From positions 1 to 32,821 of IMG/VR virus record IMGVR_UViG_3300036715_002111: a stretch of DNA of 32,821 nucleotides; one strand, 5' to 3'. Positions 1-6,910 of the stretch are shown one piece after another. The position numbers and the translations under genes were made by a program. Each line of letters begins with the position of its first letter. Position 1 is the first letter of the stretch. The notes beneath the pieces were generated by a model. That model saw only the letters and a program-made list of their open reading frames with translations, was not told where the DNA came from and did not search any database. This DNA comes from a virus.

Positions 1-127
1 CTGAGTAGAGGAAGGCCCGCGCCCCGTTGGGCCACTCGACGCGACGCTTGGACGAGATGTAGCTGGGCCTGAAGTCGTGACGTGCGGTGGCGAGGATGCC
101 ACTCTCACCTTCAACGATGACATCCCG
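1..127. repeat. Terminal direct repeat, left copy
   Basis: The first 127 bases are identical to the last 127 (32695-32821). Both copies lie in the same reading frame of the large terminase gene, which reads through without interruption when the ends are joined. A perfect 127-base end overlap is typical of an assembler closing a circular or circularly permuted genome, so I read it as one sequence present twice and not as a biological terminal repeat. Confidence 0.95.
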
Positions 128-418
128 GCAATCGGCGGCGGTCGGAGCGATGAGTGCGATACGCCCGTAGATGTTGCGCTCGACCTTGCCCCGCACCCAC
201 TCGGCTCCCGTGCGTGTCTTGCCCGCACCCCGGCCCGAGCGCAGGAGCCACGTCCTCCAGTTGCCATCGGGTTCGCGCTGGTCGGGCCGCGCCCACGTCC
301 CCTCCCAGTCGTACAGCGCGGCAAGGGCCTGCTCGTAGGAGAGGCGACCGATGACGCGTCGTCTCTCCTCGGGCGGGAGGTCAGCCAGTCGAAGTGCGAG
401 CGGCTTGGTCGGAGGCAT
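1..418 (-). CDS. terL: Terminase large subunit, N-terminal part (continues at the right end)
   Basis: This is the 5' part of the DNA-packaging motor gene; the rest is at 31772-32821. Joined across the circle the protein is 446 residues. The start is the ATG at 416-418, which overlaps the end of the small-subunit gene by 38 bases. A Walker A motif, RSGRGAGKT, lies at about residues 60-68, and a Walker B-like motif, AAWCDE, at about 153-158. These are the ATPase centre that drives DNA translocation into the prohead. The nuclease half is in the right-end part. The gene order small subunit, large subunit, portal is normal for tailed phages. The split is an artefact of where the circle was opened, not a broken gene. 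Confidence 0.93.
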   Translation of the reverse strand, partial: MPPTKPLALRLADLPPEERRRVIGRLSYEQALAALYDWEGTWARPDQREPDGNWRTWLLRSGRGAGKTRTGAEWVRGKVERNIYGRIALIAPTAADCRDVIVEGESGILATARHDFRPSYISSKRRVEWPNGARAFLYS

Positions 419-887
419 GGGCGAGGCGTTCGGCGGCGGCGTCGATGAGCGAGGAGAAGTGCGAACGCACCGACTCGGCGTCACCGAACAGCGGCGTCTC
501 GTCGGGGCCGCTCACCTCTTGGCGGGTAGGCGCGTCGAGGCCGAGGAGCTTCGCTCGCCGTTCCTTGATTCGCAACCGCGTATCGGTGAGGCGGGCGCGT
601 TCGCGCAAGGCAATTATGCTGCCCTTGTGCGGGACGAGGGCCATGGCGATGTCCCGCTCCATCGCGTCGAGGTCGGCAAGCTCGCGCGCCTTCACGTCGT
701 CAACCTTGCGCACCGCCTCCGCGCGCCATTGTTCGAGGAGCCAAGCGATGTCTCGACTGATGGTCGGTTCGCTCACGTTGAGCGTCCGCGCCATGTCGCG
801 TTGCGTGATGCGGCGCGACCACATCTCGGCCACCGATGCGCGACGCGCGGCAACATCTTGCTTGTGCCGTATCTTCTTCGGGTCCAT
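381..887 (-). CDS. Probable terminase small subunit (HTH DNA-binding)
   Basis: The protein is 168 residues and lies directly upstream of the large terminase gene, overlapping it by 38 bases. Residues about 25-52 form a helix-turn-helix (ITQRDMARTLNVSEPTISRD), followed by a long charged helical stretch that could form an oligomerisation coiled coil. Small terminase subunits recognise the packaging site on phage DNA and hand it to the large subunit. The assignment rests on position plus HTH and not on a strong family signature. The ATG at 885-887 overlaps the HNH gene's stop (TGATG), which implies coupled translation. Confidence 0.75.
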   Translation of the reverse strand: MDPKKIRHKQDVAARRASVAEMWSRRITQRDMARTLNVSEPTISRDIAWLLEQWRAEAVRKVDDVKARELADLDAMERDIAMALVPHKGSIIALRERARLTDTRLRIKERRAKLLGLDAPTRQEVSGPDETPLFGDAESVRSHFSSLIDAAAERLAHASDQAARTSTG

Positions 888-1216
888 CAGCGCTCACCCT
901 TCACGGACGCCCACCATGCAGGCGCACGCGACGCGACGATGCGTCGCGCTTCCTCATGTTGTTCCCATCGTTCTAACGACGCTCCCGCGCGACCGTCCAC
1001 GATGTCGTGACACTCATTCAGCCCTCCGCACAAAGGCACCCATTCGTCGTCCCCCCAACCCGCGTGGCCCCCGCCCATGCCGCGATGGCGAGGGAAGTGA
1101 GCGGGTACACAGCGCCCGATAGACCTCGGCGACTGGCATAGGAGGCAACGCGCTCCCGCAGCGATGCGCGATGCACGCTTGTGGGCCTCAAGGTTCTGTC
1201 GTGTCCGGGAGTTCAT
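887..1216 (-). CDS. HNH endonuclease-like protein
   Basis: This 109-residue protein has an HNH-type layout: a CLLC zinc pair at about 22-25, then a PAHFPRHRGMGG segment, then WVPLCGG with a second cysteine and ECHDIVDGR at about 60-75. HNH nucleases often sit beside terminase genes, and in some phages they are needed for cos cleavage and packaging. The ATG at 1214-1216 overlaps the upstream stop (ATGA), and a TGATG overlap couples it to the small terminase gene. The spacing between the histidine and cysteine parts is close to small phage HNH proteins. The catalytic histidine cannot be assigned with certainty by eye. Confidence 0.72.
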   Translation of the reverse strand: MNSRTRQNLEAHKRASRIAAGARCLLCQSPRSIGRCVPAHFPRHRGMGGGHAGWGDDEWVPLCGGLNECHDIVDGRAGASLERWEQHEEARRIVASRAPAWWASVKGER

Positions 1217-1476
1217 TTGGCTTTCACGTCACGACTTCCTCGACCTTTGTTTGCACGCTCGCGCAGCCAAGTGCCGACCGTTGGTGTGAACCGCGGCCTT
1301 GTCGGTCGCGTCAAGTCGTCGATGGCGCGAAGGTGCAACGGGTCGACTTCGCCCGTGCGCTCGGCGTAGGCCTCTGAGACTTTGATGCCATAGCGCTCTT
1401 GATTACAGTCCCACCACTCTTCGAGCATCCCCCAAAGGTCGCCTCGTCCCCAATGTTCCCAGTCGCTTTTGCTCAT
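1213..1476 (-). CDS. Hypothetical protein, 87 residues
   Basis: I do not recognise this protein. It begins with a tryptophan-rich, acidic stretch (DWEHWGRGDLWGMLEEWWD) and ends in a basic tail. An upstream in-frame start would add 26 residues, but these would overlap the glycosyltransferase gene. I chose the ATG at 1474-1476 because AGGAAA lies about 9 bases before it and it begins just 4 bases after the upstream stop. It sits between the glycosyltransferase and HNH genes in one transcription unit, so it is probably co-expressed with the packaging genes. Confidence 0.65.
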   Translation of the reverse strand: MSKSDWEHWGRGDLWGMLEEWWDCNQERYGIKVSEAYAERTGEVDPLHLRAIDDLTRPTRPRFTPTVGTWLRERANKGRGSRDVKAK

Positions 1477-1480
1477 CACG

Positions 1481-2881
1481 TCACGATTTCCTGCCCGGCC
1501 AGCGCAACACGACCTTGTTCTGGACGAAGGCGAGCGAAGCCCCTCGGTCAACAAGCTCGCGCACGACGCGGCGGTTGGGCATGGCCTGACTCTGCAACCC
1601 GATGAGGGCGCGGAATTTGCCCGCCAGCTCGGTCACGGCGTGGTCGCCCACGGTGAGCTTGTCGATGGCGCGCTCAATCTTCACCCGGTTCTTCTCTTTC
1701 GCTTGCGCCTTGCGCGGCACCAGAGCCTCGCGTTGCAGGATGTCGCTGTACGCGGCGCAGTAGGAATCGAGCGCGCAAACCTCACGCGCGTAGGCTCGCA
1801 GGCGAGGCGACCACTCCTCGTATTCCTTGGGCCACGTCGACAGGATGTGGTCGAGCATGGCGAGCTGTTCTTTCTCGTCGTTGAACAGGAACGGATACCC
1901 GTCAGGCACCAACTCGGGGAAGGTCACGGCGTTGGGCGCGACCATCAGTTGCCCGAGGGCGATGCTGTCTTGCATCGAGATGCAGAACGTCTCGTGCAGG
2001 CTGTTGATAACGTTGATGCCCGGCACGGCGATGTTCCTGATGTACTTGCGCTGGTCGGGGTCGCCGACCACCTTGTCGACTGGGAAGGACTTGATTTCCT
2101 GCCCTACGTACTGAGTGACCCAAACCTCGAATTTGTGTCCGCGCCGCTTCATCTCGGTGAGGGCGTCGGCGGTGAGCTGGGGCTGCTTGTAATTCTCGAA
2201 GCGATGATTGTAGATGACCACGGGCACGGGGTGCGGTCGGATGTCGACATCGAACAGCTTGGGGTCGACGAGGCCGAAGGGCAACACTTGCGACTTGTCG
2301 GCGATGCGTTGCAACGTCTTGCCGTTCATGAACTTCCCGAACGACTCCTCGGCCATGCGGTAACAGTGCTTCGAGTTGAACACCACGCGGTCGGCGGCGA
2401 GCGTCCCGCCCATCTGCGCCCAGAGGCGGGGCAACTGCGACTCGAACGGGTAGGGCAGCGACTCATGAATGATGTAGTGCTGTTGCGCGACGCAAGCTGG
2501 GTGAGCGTTGGTGTTGAACGAGCCAGCGTAGCCGTACTTGACTTGAAGGGCCGACTCGACTTGGTGCATCCAGTACACTGTCACGCCTTGGGCGTCGAGG
2601 AGCTTGAAGCGTTCGCTGTCCCACGTCAGGACGCTCGACCTCATGGCGGTGTCGTAGGGCCACGGGAACGGCACGATGCGGTCGGACCACAGGCCATCGT
2701 CGGCGTAACGCCACTTGTCCGCGCCCTTCGACCGTTGGGGCCACATCACGAGCCACAACCAATCGGGCATTTGCTCGCTCATCACCGGGAGGATGCGGCG
2801 CAAGTAAGCGTAGTTGGAGTCCCAGTTCATGGCGTCGCTTTGACTCCAGAACGGGAAGACGCAACACAGCTCGGCGGTCAC
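1481..2881 (-). CDS. GT-B glycosyltransferase resembling tRNA-queuosine mannosyltransferase
   Basis: The protein is 466 residues. Several motifs match the QTMAN/GTDC1 (DUF3524 plus GT4) pattern in order: IIHESLPYP around 137-144, DRVVFNS at 164-170, YNHRFENYKQP at 224-234 (compare HRWEHDK in GTDC1), SLHETFCISMQDS at 294-306 and FPELVPDGYPF at 321-331. The His-Glu pair and the C-terminal E-x7-E region are the nucleotide-sugar binding parts of retaining GT-B enzymes. The start is GTG at 2879-2881, overlapping the upstream stop (GTGA); the first strand of the Rossmann fold begins right there, which supports it. The acceptor is unknown: tRNA, a modified DNA base, or virion protein are all possible. 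No queuosine or 7-deazaguanine synthesis gene is visible here. Confidence 0.78.
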   Translation of the reverse strand: MTAELCCVFPFWSQSDAMNWDSNYAYLRRILPVMSEQMPDWLWLVMWPQRSKGADKWRYADDGLWSDRIVPFPWPYDTAMRSSVLTWDSERFKLLDAQGVTVYWMHQVESALQVKYGYAGSFNTNAHPACVAQQHYIIHESLPYPFESQLPRLWAQMGGTLAADRVVFNSKHCYRMAEESFGKFMNGKTLQRIADKSQVLPFGLVDPKLFDVDIRPHPVPVVIYNHRFENYKQPQLTADALTEMKRRGHKFEVWVTQYVGQEIKSFPVDKVVGDPDQRKYIRNIAVPGINVINSLHETFCISMQDSIALGQLMVAPNAVTFPELVPDGYPFLFNDEKEQLAMLDHILSTWPKEYEEWSPRLRAYAREVCALDSYCAAYSDILQREALVPRKAQAKEKNRVKIERAIDKLTVGDHAVTELAGKFRALIGLQSQAMPNRRVVRELVDRGASLAFVQNKVVLRWPGRKS

Positions 2882-3159
2882 AACACTTCCCCGGTATCTG
2901 GGTCGACCTCGGGGGCGTCATCCTCGGGCATCACGTAGAACTGGCCCTCAAGGGCGTCGGTCACGGCGAACACCTCGGCGCGCATCCCGAGGCCACGACA
3001 ACCTTCGTCGAACATGGCGAGCAGGGCAGTCGTCTTGTTGAACTTGACCGTCGCTGACTCGATGGCCTTCTTGTGCCGCTCAAGCTCGGCCACGAGCGTC
3101 TGGCGTACCTCCAGAAGTCGTTCCTCGGGCGTGCGGTCGAACATCTCATCTTGTTCCAC
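2878..3159 (-). CDS. Hypothetical protein, 93 residues
   Basis: I recognise no family. The N-terminal 45 residues are charged and helical, probably a short coiled coil, and the C-terminus is strongly acidic (EDDAPEVDPDTGEVL). A GGAGG site precedes the ATG. Its stop overlaps the GTG start of the glycosyltransferase gene, so the two are translationally coupled and may work together. It is the first gene after the 194-base gap holding repeated element C. Confidence 0.65.
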   Translation of the reverse strand: MEQDEMFDRTPEERLLEVRQTLVAELERHKKAIESATVKFNKTTALLAMFDEGCRGLGMRAEVFAVTDALEGQFYVMPEDDAPEVDPDTGEVL

Positions 3160-3187
3160 GGTTGCCTCCTGTCGTCAGGTGACGGAA

Positions 3188-3351
3188 CGCGCCACCGCGC
3201 CCACCACGCGATTTCCGACGCTGGACGTGCGCCAACGTATGTCCACATTGTGTTCGTCGTGGCCGTCGACCACGGGCGAAACCGTGCGCCGCCTGGACAG
3301 GCAACGGACGCGAACGGTTGTTCGTCTACATGGAACCGATGCAGCGTGCAT
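3188..3351 (-). repeat. Repeated structured element C, copy 1 (gap 3160-3353)
   Basis: The 194-base gap contains no gene. Bases 3222-3351 match 24827-24956 over 130 bases without gaps, about 80% identical by eye; a shorter copy is at 13746-13847. Read on the minus strand it holds inverted repeats: ATGCA/TGCAT (3 bases apart), CGAAC/GTTCG, GCCTG/CAGGC and GTGGTCG/CGGCCAC (one G-U pair), then a conserved block ending TGGACATACGTTGGCGCACG. Next to it, at 3188-3196, is CGCGCCACC, the first box of element M. It could be a structured leader RNA, a promoter or an operator; I do not recognise it. Confidence 0.7.
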
Positions 3352-3353
3352 AG

Positions 3354-3569
3354 TCACGAGCCTAGCGTCGCCACGAAGTACTCGATGAGTGCGTACGCGT
3401 CATCGACGGCGCGCTCAGCCTCGGCGACTTGGTCGTGCCAGTATTCGGCGTTCGCGGGATGGCGAGCCAACATCCGCTCGCGCTGTTTCCGCTCAGCCAA
3501 GGCGAATGACCGCAGGCGATAGGCCCGCTCCTCAGGGCCAGGCCCGAACAGGCGAGGATTGTCGTTCAT
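3354..3569 (-). CDS. Hypothetical protein, 71 residues
   Basis: A small charged helical protein with an arginine- and glutamate-rich middle; no recognised family. Its ATG (3567-3569) overlaps the stop of the ParB-like gene (ATGA), so it is translated as part of that unit. The 194-base gap with element C follows it, so the ParB-like unit may end here or read through into the glycosyltransferase unit. Confidence 0.62.
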   Translation of the reverse strand: MNDNPRLFGPGPEERAYRLRSFALAERKQRERMLARHPANAEYWHDQVAEAERAVDDAYALIEYFVATLGS

Positions 3570-4156
3570 GGCCGCACCGTCCGCACCGTCGCCTCCCAGC
3601 CGTTGTCCCTGAGCAAATCAACCACCGCGTCTCGGTCGCCGGGGCTGGGAGCTGCGACGACCACTTCCCACGTCACCTCGGCGCCAGCGAACTCGCCCTC
3701 GTCCCCAACCAAATCTTCGAAGATGTCGGTCGCCTCGATACCAGCTCGCTTGGCGAGTTCGCTCAGCATCTCTCTCACGGCGGGGTTCTCGGTGCTGACG
3801 CCGTGCAGGAGTTCTTCCAGCTTGTCGGCGTCGGGCACAGCGAGGTCGGCGATAGGGTCGAGTGCTGCGAGGACGAGCTGTTCTTCTTCCTCGGTGAGGT
3901 CAACGTACACGACGGGGACCTTGGGCTGTTCCTCGCGGATGGCGAGCGTGATGCGCAGGTGTCCGTCGATGACGTGCCCGGTGCGCTCGTTGACGATGAC
4001 GTTCTGCACCCAACCCACATCGTCAAGGACGCCTTCGAGAGCGTCTTGTTGGTGCTTGGGGTGGATGCGCCAGTTGAGGGGATTCGCGAGGAGTTGTTCG
4101 GGGTCTTCTTCAGCCGTCTTCACGATGCGGCTGCGCCACCGTTCGGCCTGCGCCAT
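3566..4156 (-). CDS. ParB-like N-terminal domain protein
   Basis: The protein is 196 residues. Residues about 15-95 have the ParB/sulfiredoxin-like fold signature: LLANPLNWRIHP, VGWVQNVIVN, TGHVIDGHLR (the nucleotide-binding GHxR-type motif) and VPVVYVDLTEEEE. There is no obvious ParB helix-turn-helix centre, so plasmid-style partition is unlikely. Such stand-alone phage ParB-like proteins occur near terminases, methyltransferases and DNA-modification genes, and some relatives are nucleotide-dependent nucleases or kinases. A very good ribosome site (AGGAGG, 4 bases before ATG 4154-4156) and a promoter at 4217-4246 make it the first gene of the unit leading to the glycosyltransferase and terminase. 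Confidence 0.85.
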   Translation of the reverse strand: MAQAERWRSRIVKTAEEDPEQLLANPLNWRIHPKHQQDALEGVLDDVGWVQNVIVNERTGHVIDGHLRITLAIREEQPKVPVVYVDLTEEEEQLVLAALDPIADLAVPDADKLEELLHGVSTENPAVREMLSELAKRAGIEATDIFEDLVGDEGEFAGAEVTWEVVVAAPSPGDRDAVVDLLRDNGWEATVRTVRP

Positions 4157-4216
4157 ATGTCCTCCTTCTCAGAGTGGCGGCGGGTCACCCGCTCGCCGTC
4201 AGCGTGACCGCGACCC

Positions 4217-4246
4217 ATATTACTGCCGCAGCCGCCGCGTTGTCAC
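4217..4246 (-). promoter_or_regulatory. Promoter of the ParB-like unit
   Basis: On the minus strand GTGACA (4241-4246) and TAATAT (4217-4222) are separated by 18 bases. Five of six -35 bases match consensus. The sequence just before the -10, CTGCGGCAGTAA, is also found before the ERF gene. Placed in the 91-base gap before the ParB-like gene. Confidence 0.6.
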
Positions 4247-4247
4247 G

Positions 4248-4502
4248 TCAACGAGTGGTAACGAACAGGAACGCGAACGCCACGACGATGAGGACGACAA
4301 CGAAGGTAACGTCGCCGCGCCAGCGTTCCCAGCGCGATTCCCACGAGCGCGCGGCGTCAAGCTCACGCGTCGCGCGTTCGAGGTCGGCGAAGTACGCGTC
4401 GCGCATCTCTTCGGCGTTGTTTGCGCGTTCGCGTTCCTGCAAAGCGAGGTTGCGCCACTCGTCGCGGTGTTGGGCGGTGGTCATCTTCTTGCTCTCGGTC
4501 AC
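4248..4502 (-). CDS. Small membrane protein with coiled coil, 84 residues
   Basis: The first 60 residues are highly charged and helical (many E, R, A), consistent with a coiled coil. Residues about 63-81 form one transmembrane segment (FVVVLIVVAFAFLFV), followed by a short TTR tail. A longer reading frame exists upstream, but the GTG at 4500-4502 has a near-perfect site (GGAGG, 6 bases away) and overlaps the upstream stop (GTGA). Its position at the end of the replication block could mean a membrane anchor for replication or a host-cell takeover protein; the function is not known. Confidence 0.68.
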   Translation of the reverse strand: MTESKKMTTAQHRDEWRNLALQERERANNAEEMRDAYFADLERATRELDAARSWESRWERWRGDVTFVVVLIVVAFAFLFVTTR

Positions 4503-4846
4503 GTCGTTCCTCCATCGGGTTGCCAGTCGCAGTCGAAACACAGCACCGGAGTCGAGTCAAGGACGGCAACCTTGTCTGAACCGCATGACGGGCAACGCCA
4601 CGCCTGTTGCACGTCGTCGCGTCGGTGTCCGGAGATTGCGTCAAGGATGGTCGCCACGCTGGGCAACTGCTCTTCGGTGCGGATAAGCGTCCTCACTGCT
4701 GCATTGACTTCTTCGGGAGTCGCCCCCGAGTCAATGAGGGCCATGCTGTATGCGGCGTCACTCTCCGGTTTCCACGCCGCCCGTGGGAAGGCTGAGGCGA
4801 GGAGCTTGACCGCCTTGAGGATGCGTTGCGGGTCCGATTCGTTCAT
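4499..4846 (-). CDS. Candidate helicase loader with zinc ribbon
   Basis: The protein is 115 residues. The first 75 (AVKLLASAFPRAAW, YSMALIDSGATPEEVNAAV, EEQLPSVATIL) resemble small phage helicase-loader/inhibitor proteins of the G39P type, which bring the host replicative helicase to the origin. The C-terminus carries two cysteine pairs (CPSC and CFDC), a zinc ribbon. It starts at ATG 4844-4846 with GGAGG 5 bases upstream; that ribosome site lies inside the upstream replication gene, and the two genes overlap by 89 bases. Pairing with a replication initiator supports the role; the sequence match alone is modest. Confidence 0.6.
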   Translation of the reverse strand: MNESDPQRILKAVKLLASAFPRAAWKPESDAAYSMALIDSGATPEEVNAAVRTLIRTEEQLPSVATILDAISGHRRDDVQQAWRCPSCGSDKVAVLDSTPVLCFDCDWQPDGGTT

Positions 4847-5699
4847 GGTCGCCTCCAAAGATGTCGATGCCTGCCTCAATCACATCGCTCAATCGCCGCG
4901 TGCCGCTCACGTCCATCGTTCCGTGTTCCTCGCCTTCGGCCCATTCCTTCCAGCGATTCAGGTCCTTGGCGAGGAAGGTGCGTGCGTGCTTCATCTTGCA
5001 ATCGGTCGCCTCACAATGCGACCTGTAGCCGCGTGCGGCGACGAACAGGTCGTCACGCGTCGCGCCTCGTTCGCGCCACCACCCGTACAATTTGCGCGCA
5101 TCGGCTTTGCTGCCGACCTTCCCGTACTCGACCCACCAGAACTCAAAGTCGTTGTCGATGTCGCTCGCCTTAAAGGGTTTAAGCTCTTTCTTCGTTAAGC
5201 GTTCTCCGTTAAGCGTTTGCGCGCCCGCGCGAGAGTCGCCTTCGTGTCGCCCTGTTGTCGTCGAATCACGTTCAGTTTGTCGCCTTCGTGTCGCCCTGTT
5301 GTCGCCTTCGTTGTCGCCTGTCGCGCGTTCGCGCTCAATGCGTTTCTGTTGACGCTTCAACAATCGTCGCTCCCACAGGAGGCCGTTGTACTGCGCCCAG
5401 TCGTGGACCTCAAGGAACGACCATTCGTCGTCGTTTGGCCCCGCATCGAGGAACCCAGTTTCAACGAGGGCGGCGACGACGGCACTGCCGTCCCGCCCCG
5501 TGCGTTTCCCGAGCAACCTCGTGAACGCGCGCAAGGCGCGCCCCTCAGCCCGTCCTGACGGTTCAACCTCGGCGAACCAGAGCCACGTCTGCAACAAAGC
5601 GAGCGCAGCCGCGCCTTCATCGTCGCCGAGGTCTTCCGCGAGGACTTGGAACTTGGGATGGTCGAGGAGGTCGCAATCAACCCGGACCCATTGCGCCAT
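4758..5699 (-). CDS. Phage replication initiation protein (winged-helix type)
   Basis: The protein is 313 residues. The N-terminal 110 residues (WVRVDCDLLDHPKFQVLAED, VAALVETGFL, DWAQYNG) match the winged-helix domain of phage replisome organisers. A basic low-complexity linker with many R, D, G and T follows. The C-terminal part has FEFWWVEYGKVGSK and MKHARTFLAKDLNRW, typical of these proteins. It would bind the phage origin and recruit helicase with the next gene's product. I chose ATG 5697-5699 (AAGGGAG 4 bases before) over ATG 5753: a promoter-like GATAAT plus ACACAGGC leader lies between the two, so transcripts from it could only use the later start. Confidence 0.78.
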   Translation of the reverse strand: MAQWVRVDCDLLDHPKFQVLAEDLGDDEGAAALALLQTWLWFAEVEPSGRAEGRALRAFTRLLGKRTGRDGSAVVAALVETGFLDAGPNDDEWSFLEVHDWAQYNGLLWERRLLKRQQKRIERERATGDNEGDNRATRRRQTERDSTTTGRHEGDSRAGAQTLNGERLTKKELKPFKASDIDNDFEFWWVEYGKVGSKADARKLYGWWRERGATRDDLFVAARGYRSHCEATDCKMKHARTFLAKDLNRWKEWAEGEEHGTMDVSGTRRLSDVIEAGIDIFGGDHERIGPATHPQGGQAPRLSLPTGGVETGE

Positions 5700-5729
5700 C
5701 GCGCTCCCTTCGTCTTCGCCTGTGTCGAC

Positions 5730-5760
5730 ATTATCAGGCCGCGTCGTCGACATGCCTCAA
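5730..5760 (-). promoter_or_regulatory. Degenerate P-family promoter before the replication gene
   Basis: GATAAT (minus strand, 5730-5735) is followed by the GACACAGGC leader seen at the four strong P-family promoters. Upstream is TTGAGG (5755-5760), but the spacing is 19 and not 16. It overlaps the alternative start of the replication gene. Confidence 0.4.
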
Positions 5761-5954
5761 CTGTTCGATGAAGCTGCAATCTCGCGCAACGCCTCGCTCA
5801 CAGCGACGTTGACCCGAGCCATGAACGCGCCCGCTTCCTCAACGTCATCGAAGTCTTTGCTGATGCAAAGAGAGTGCGGCAATTTGCCGATGATGTCGTC
5901 GGGCGCTGCGGGCATGGTGAAGCGGCTGAAACGAACCGTGATGAGGACCTTCAT
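5757..5954 (-). CDS. Hypothetical protein, 65 residues
   Basis: No family recognised. The start MKVLITVRFSRFTMP suggests a beta strand, and the C-terminal half is helical and acidic. A GGGAG site lies 5 bases before ATG 5952-5954. It is the first gene after repeated element M (6001-6055), so it probably opens a transcription unit leading to the replication genes. Confidence 0.65.
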   Translation of the reverse strand: MKVLITVRFSRFTMPAAPDDIIGKLPHSLCISKDFDDVEEAGAFMARVNVAVSEALREIAASSNS

Positions 5955-6000
5955 TCGTTCTCCCTCTGGAAATCGACGGTGGCGGCAGAAACGACGACTT

Positions 6001-6055
6001 CGACGTAGTACTCGCGTTCATGCGCGACCGCGCGCCACCGTGCGTTCTAATGCGT
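6001..6055 (-). promoter_or_regulatory. Element M, copy 1 (gap 5955-6075)
   Basis: The 121-base gap has no gene. On the minus strand it reads GCATTAGAACGC, then GGTGGCGCG (6031-6039), 17 bases, then GAGTACTACGTCG (6001-6013). The same two boxes with exactly 17 bases between them occur at 9961, 11744, 19856 and 30641. The second box here is the least conserved of the five. It ends 46 bases before a start codon, as a promoter would. Confidence 0.65.
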
Positions 6056-6075
6056 CATTCGCGCGTTGTCGCGCC

Positions 6076-6423
6076 TTACCTCGTCGCGTACCCGCATCGA
6101 GGGCAACGGTAAGGCCGCGTCAATTGCTTCTCGTAGTACAACAAAGCGTCGTCGAGCGACGACACGACGGGGATGAAGTACCCATGTGCCATCGCCCCGG
6201 CGTGGAAGCTCACTTGATTCTTGTTCAGCGATTCGCCGGGCCGCTTCAGCTCCCAGAGGTTGACTCGCCCGTGCCCGATGAGGGCGAGGTCGGGAAAGCC
6301 CGGCGTAGTGCGAGATGCGGCGGGGTCGCCACGGTAAGCGCGTGTCGATTGCACCTCGGCGACCATGAACCCAAGCTTGGTGAGGGCGGCGACGACTTGC
6401 CGCTGGAGGTCACGTTCGAGCAT
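6076..6423 (-). CDS. VRR-NUC family nuclease
   Basis: The 115-residue protein matches the VRR-NUC fold (PD-(D/E)xK superfamily): LERDLQRQVVAAL at the start, TPGFPDL with Asp45, WELK with Glu58 and Lys60, and a conserved Gln70. It probably cuts branched or flapped DNA during phage recombination or replication. The C-terminus adds a CPRCGY zinc knuckle. The start at ATG 6421-6423 overlaps the upstream gene by 14 bases; a longer frame exists but would add 25 residues unlike the family. It lies between the ERF and replication genes, fitting a DNA-metabolism unit. Confidence 0.82.
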   Translation of the reverse strand: MLERDLQRQVVAALTKLGFMVAEVQSTRAYRGDPAASRTTPGFPDLALIGHGRVNLWELKRPGESLNKNQVSFHAGAMAHGYFIPVVSSLDDALLYYEKQLTRPYRCPRCGYATR

Positions 6424-6769
6424 CGGGAGCCTTGACGATGCGCCAGACGCGCAGGTCGCTGCCGTGATTCGTGACGCGTTCACTCTTGGTCCAACCAACT
6501 TTGACGGTCACGCCGCGACGCGCGAGGCCCGCGATGTAACCCCCGACGCCGTTGTTCGTCGGCCTGCCGTCCTCGTCGGTCGGTTGCCCGATGTCGCTCT
6601 GGATGTCTTCGCTGGTGAAGTCGCAGCCGACACGTTCGCGCACCCATTCATCCGCGCGCTCGCGCCACGACAACAAGTGTGACTCGGCGAGCGTTTCGCC
6701 GCGCACCTTCTCGGCTTCGCTCAGGGGTCGGTCGAACAGTTCATGGAACAGGTTGCCTTGCGCGCTCAT
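6410..6769 (-). CDS. Winged-helix-like hypothetical protein, 119 residues
   Basis: The C-terminal part (FTSEDIQSDI, NNGVGGYIAGLARRGVTVKVGW, SDLRVWRI) has the layout of a small winged-helix domain common in phage replication regions: a helix that enters a 'two components needed' site, then GA-type helix, then a wing ending in VWR. It has no enzyme motif. GGAGG lies 6 bases before ATG 6767-6769, and the ATG overlaps the stop of the upstream 30-residue membrane protein (ATGA). DNA binding is an inference from the fold. Confidence 0.65.
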   Translation of the reverse strand: MSAQGNLFHELFDRPLSEAEKVRGETLAESHLLSWRERADEWVRERVGCDFTSEDIQSDIGQPTDEDGRPTNNGVGGYIAGLARRGVTVKVGWTKSERVTNHGSDLRVWRIVKAPDART

Positions 6770-6858
6770 AGGTTCCTCCAGTAGATGGCGATGGCGAGGA
6801 CGACGAGGCACACCGCAGAGAACCCCACCCACGCCCACATGATGACCGTGTTTGCCAT
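6766..6858 (-). CDS. 30-residue single-pass membrane protein
   Basis: This very short gene encodes almost only one transmembrane helix (MWAWVGFSAVCLVVLAIAIYW). It has a strong ribosome site (GGAGGG, 3-4 bases before ATG 6856-6858), and its stop overlaps the next start (ATGA). These features argue that it is real despite its size. A terminator-like hairpin lies just upstream. Function unknown. Confidence 0.62.
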   Translation of the reverse strand: MANTVIMWAWVGFSAVCLVVLAIAIYWRNL

Positions 6859-6870
6859 GGTCCCTCCAAA

Positions 6871-6905
6871 GGAAGGGGGCGGGACGCGCAGGACGCCCCG
6901 CCCCC
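6871..6905 (-). terminator. Intrinsic-terminator-like hairpin after ERF gene
   Basis: GGGGGCGGG (minus strand) pairs with CCCGCCCCC across 13 bases, then TTCCTTT follows. It lies between the ERF stop (6911) and the next start (6858), so it may limit ERF transcripts or partly terminate them. Confidence 0.6.
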
Positions 6906-6910
6906 CGGTT

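Noticed and set aside
1-127. True terminal repeat of the packaged DNA
   Set aside because: A length of exactly 127 with an unbroken gene across the join points to assembly overlap; real ends cannot be judged from sequence alone.
968-979. Element M inverted repeat (TCGTTCTAACGA)
   Set aside because: It is inside the HNH gene, lacks both boxes and is short enough to be chance.
1469-2938. Plus-strand reading frame of 489 residues
   Set aside because: It lies exactly opposite the glycosyltransferase gene, has no ribosome site, and its composition is that of a GC-rich antisense frame.
3566-4156. Plasmid-type partition ParB with parS sites in the dispersed repeats
   Set aside because: There is no ParA gene and the protein lacks a visible ParB HTH centre, so a partition system is not supported.
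3603-5198. Plus-strand reading frame of 531 residues
   Set aside because: It runs across several minus-strand genes with clear starts and ribosome sites; the arginine- and serine-rich translation is typical of a shadow frame.
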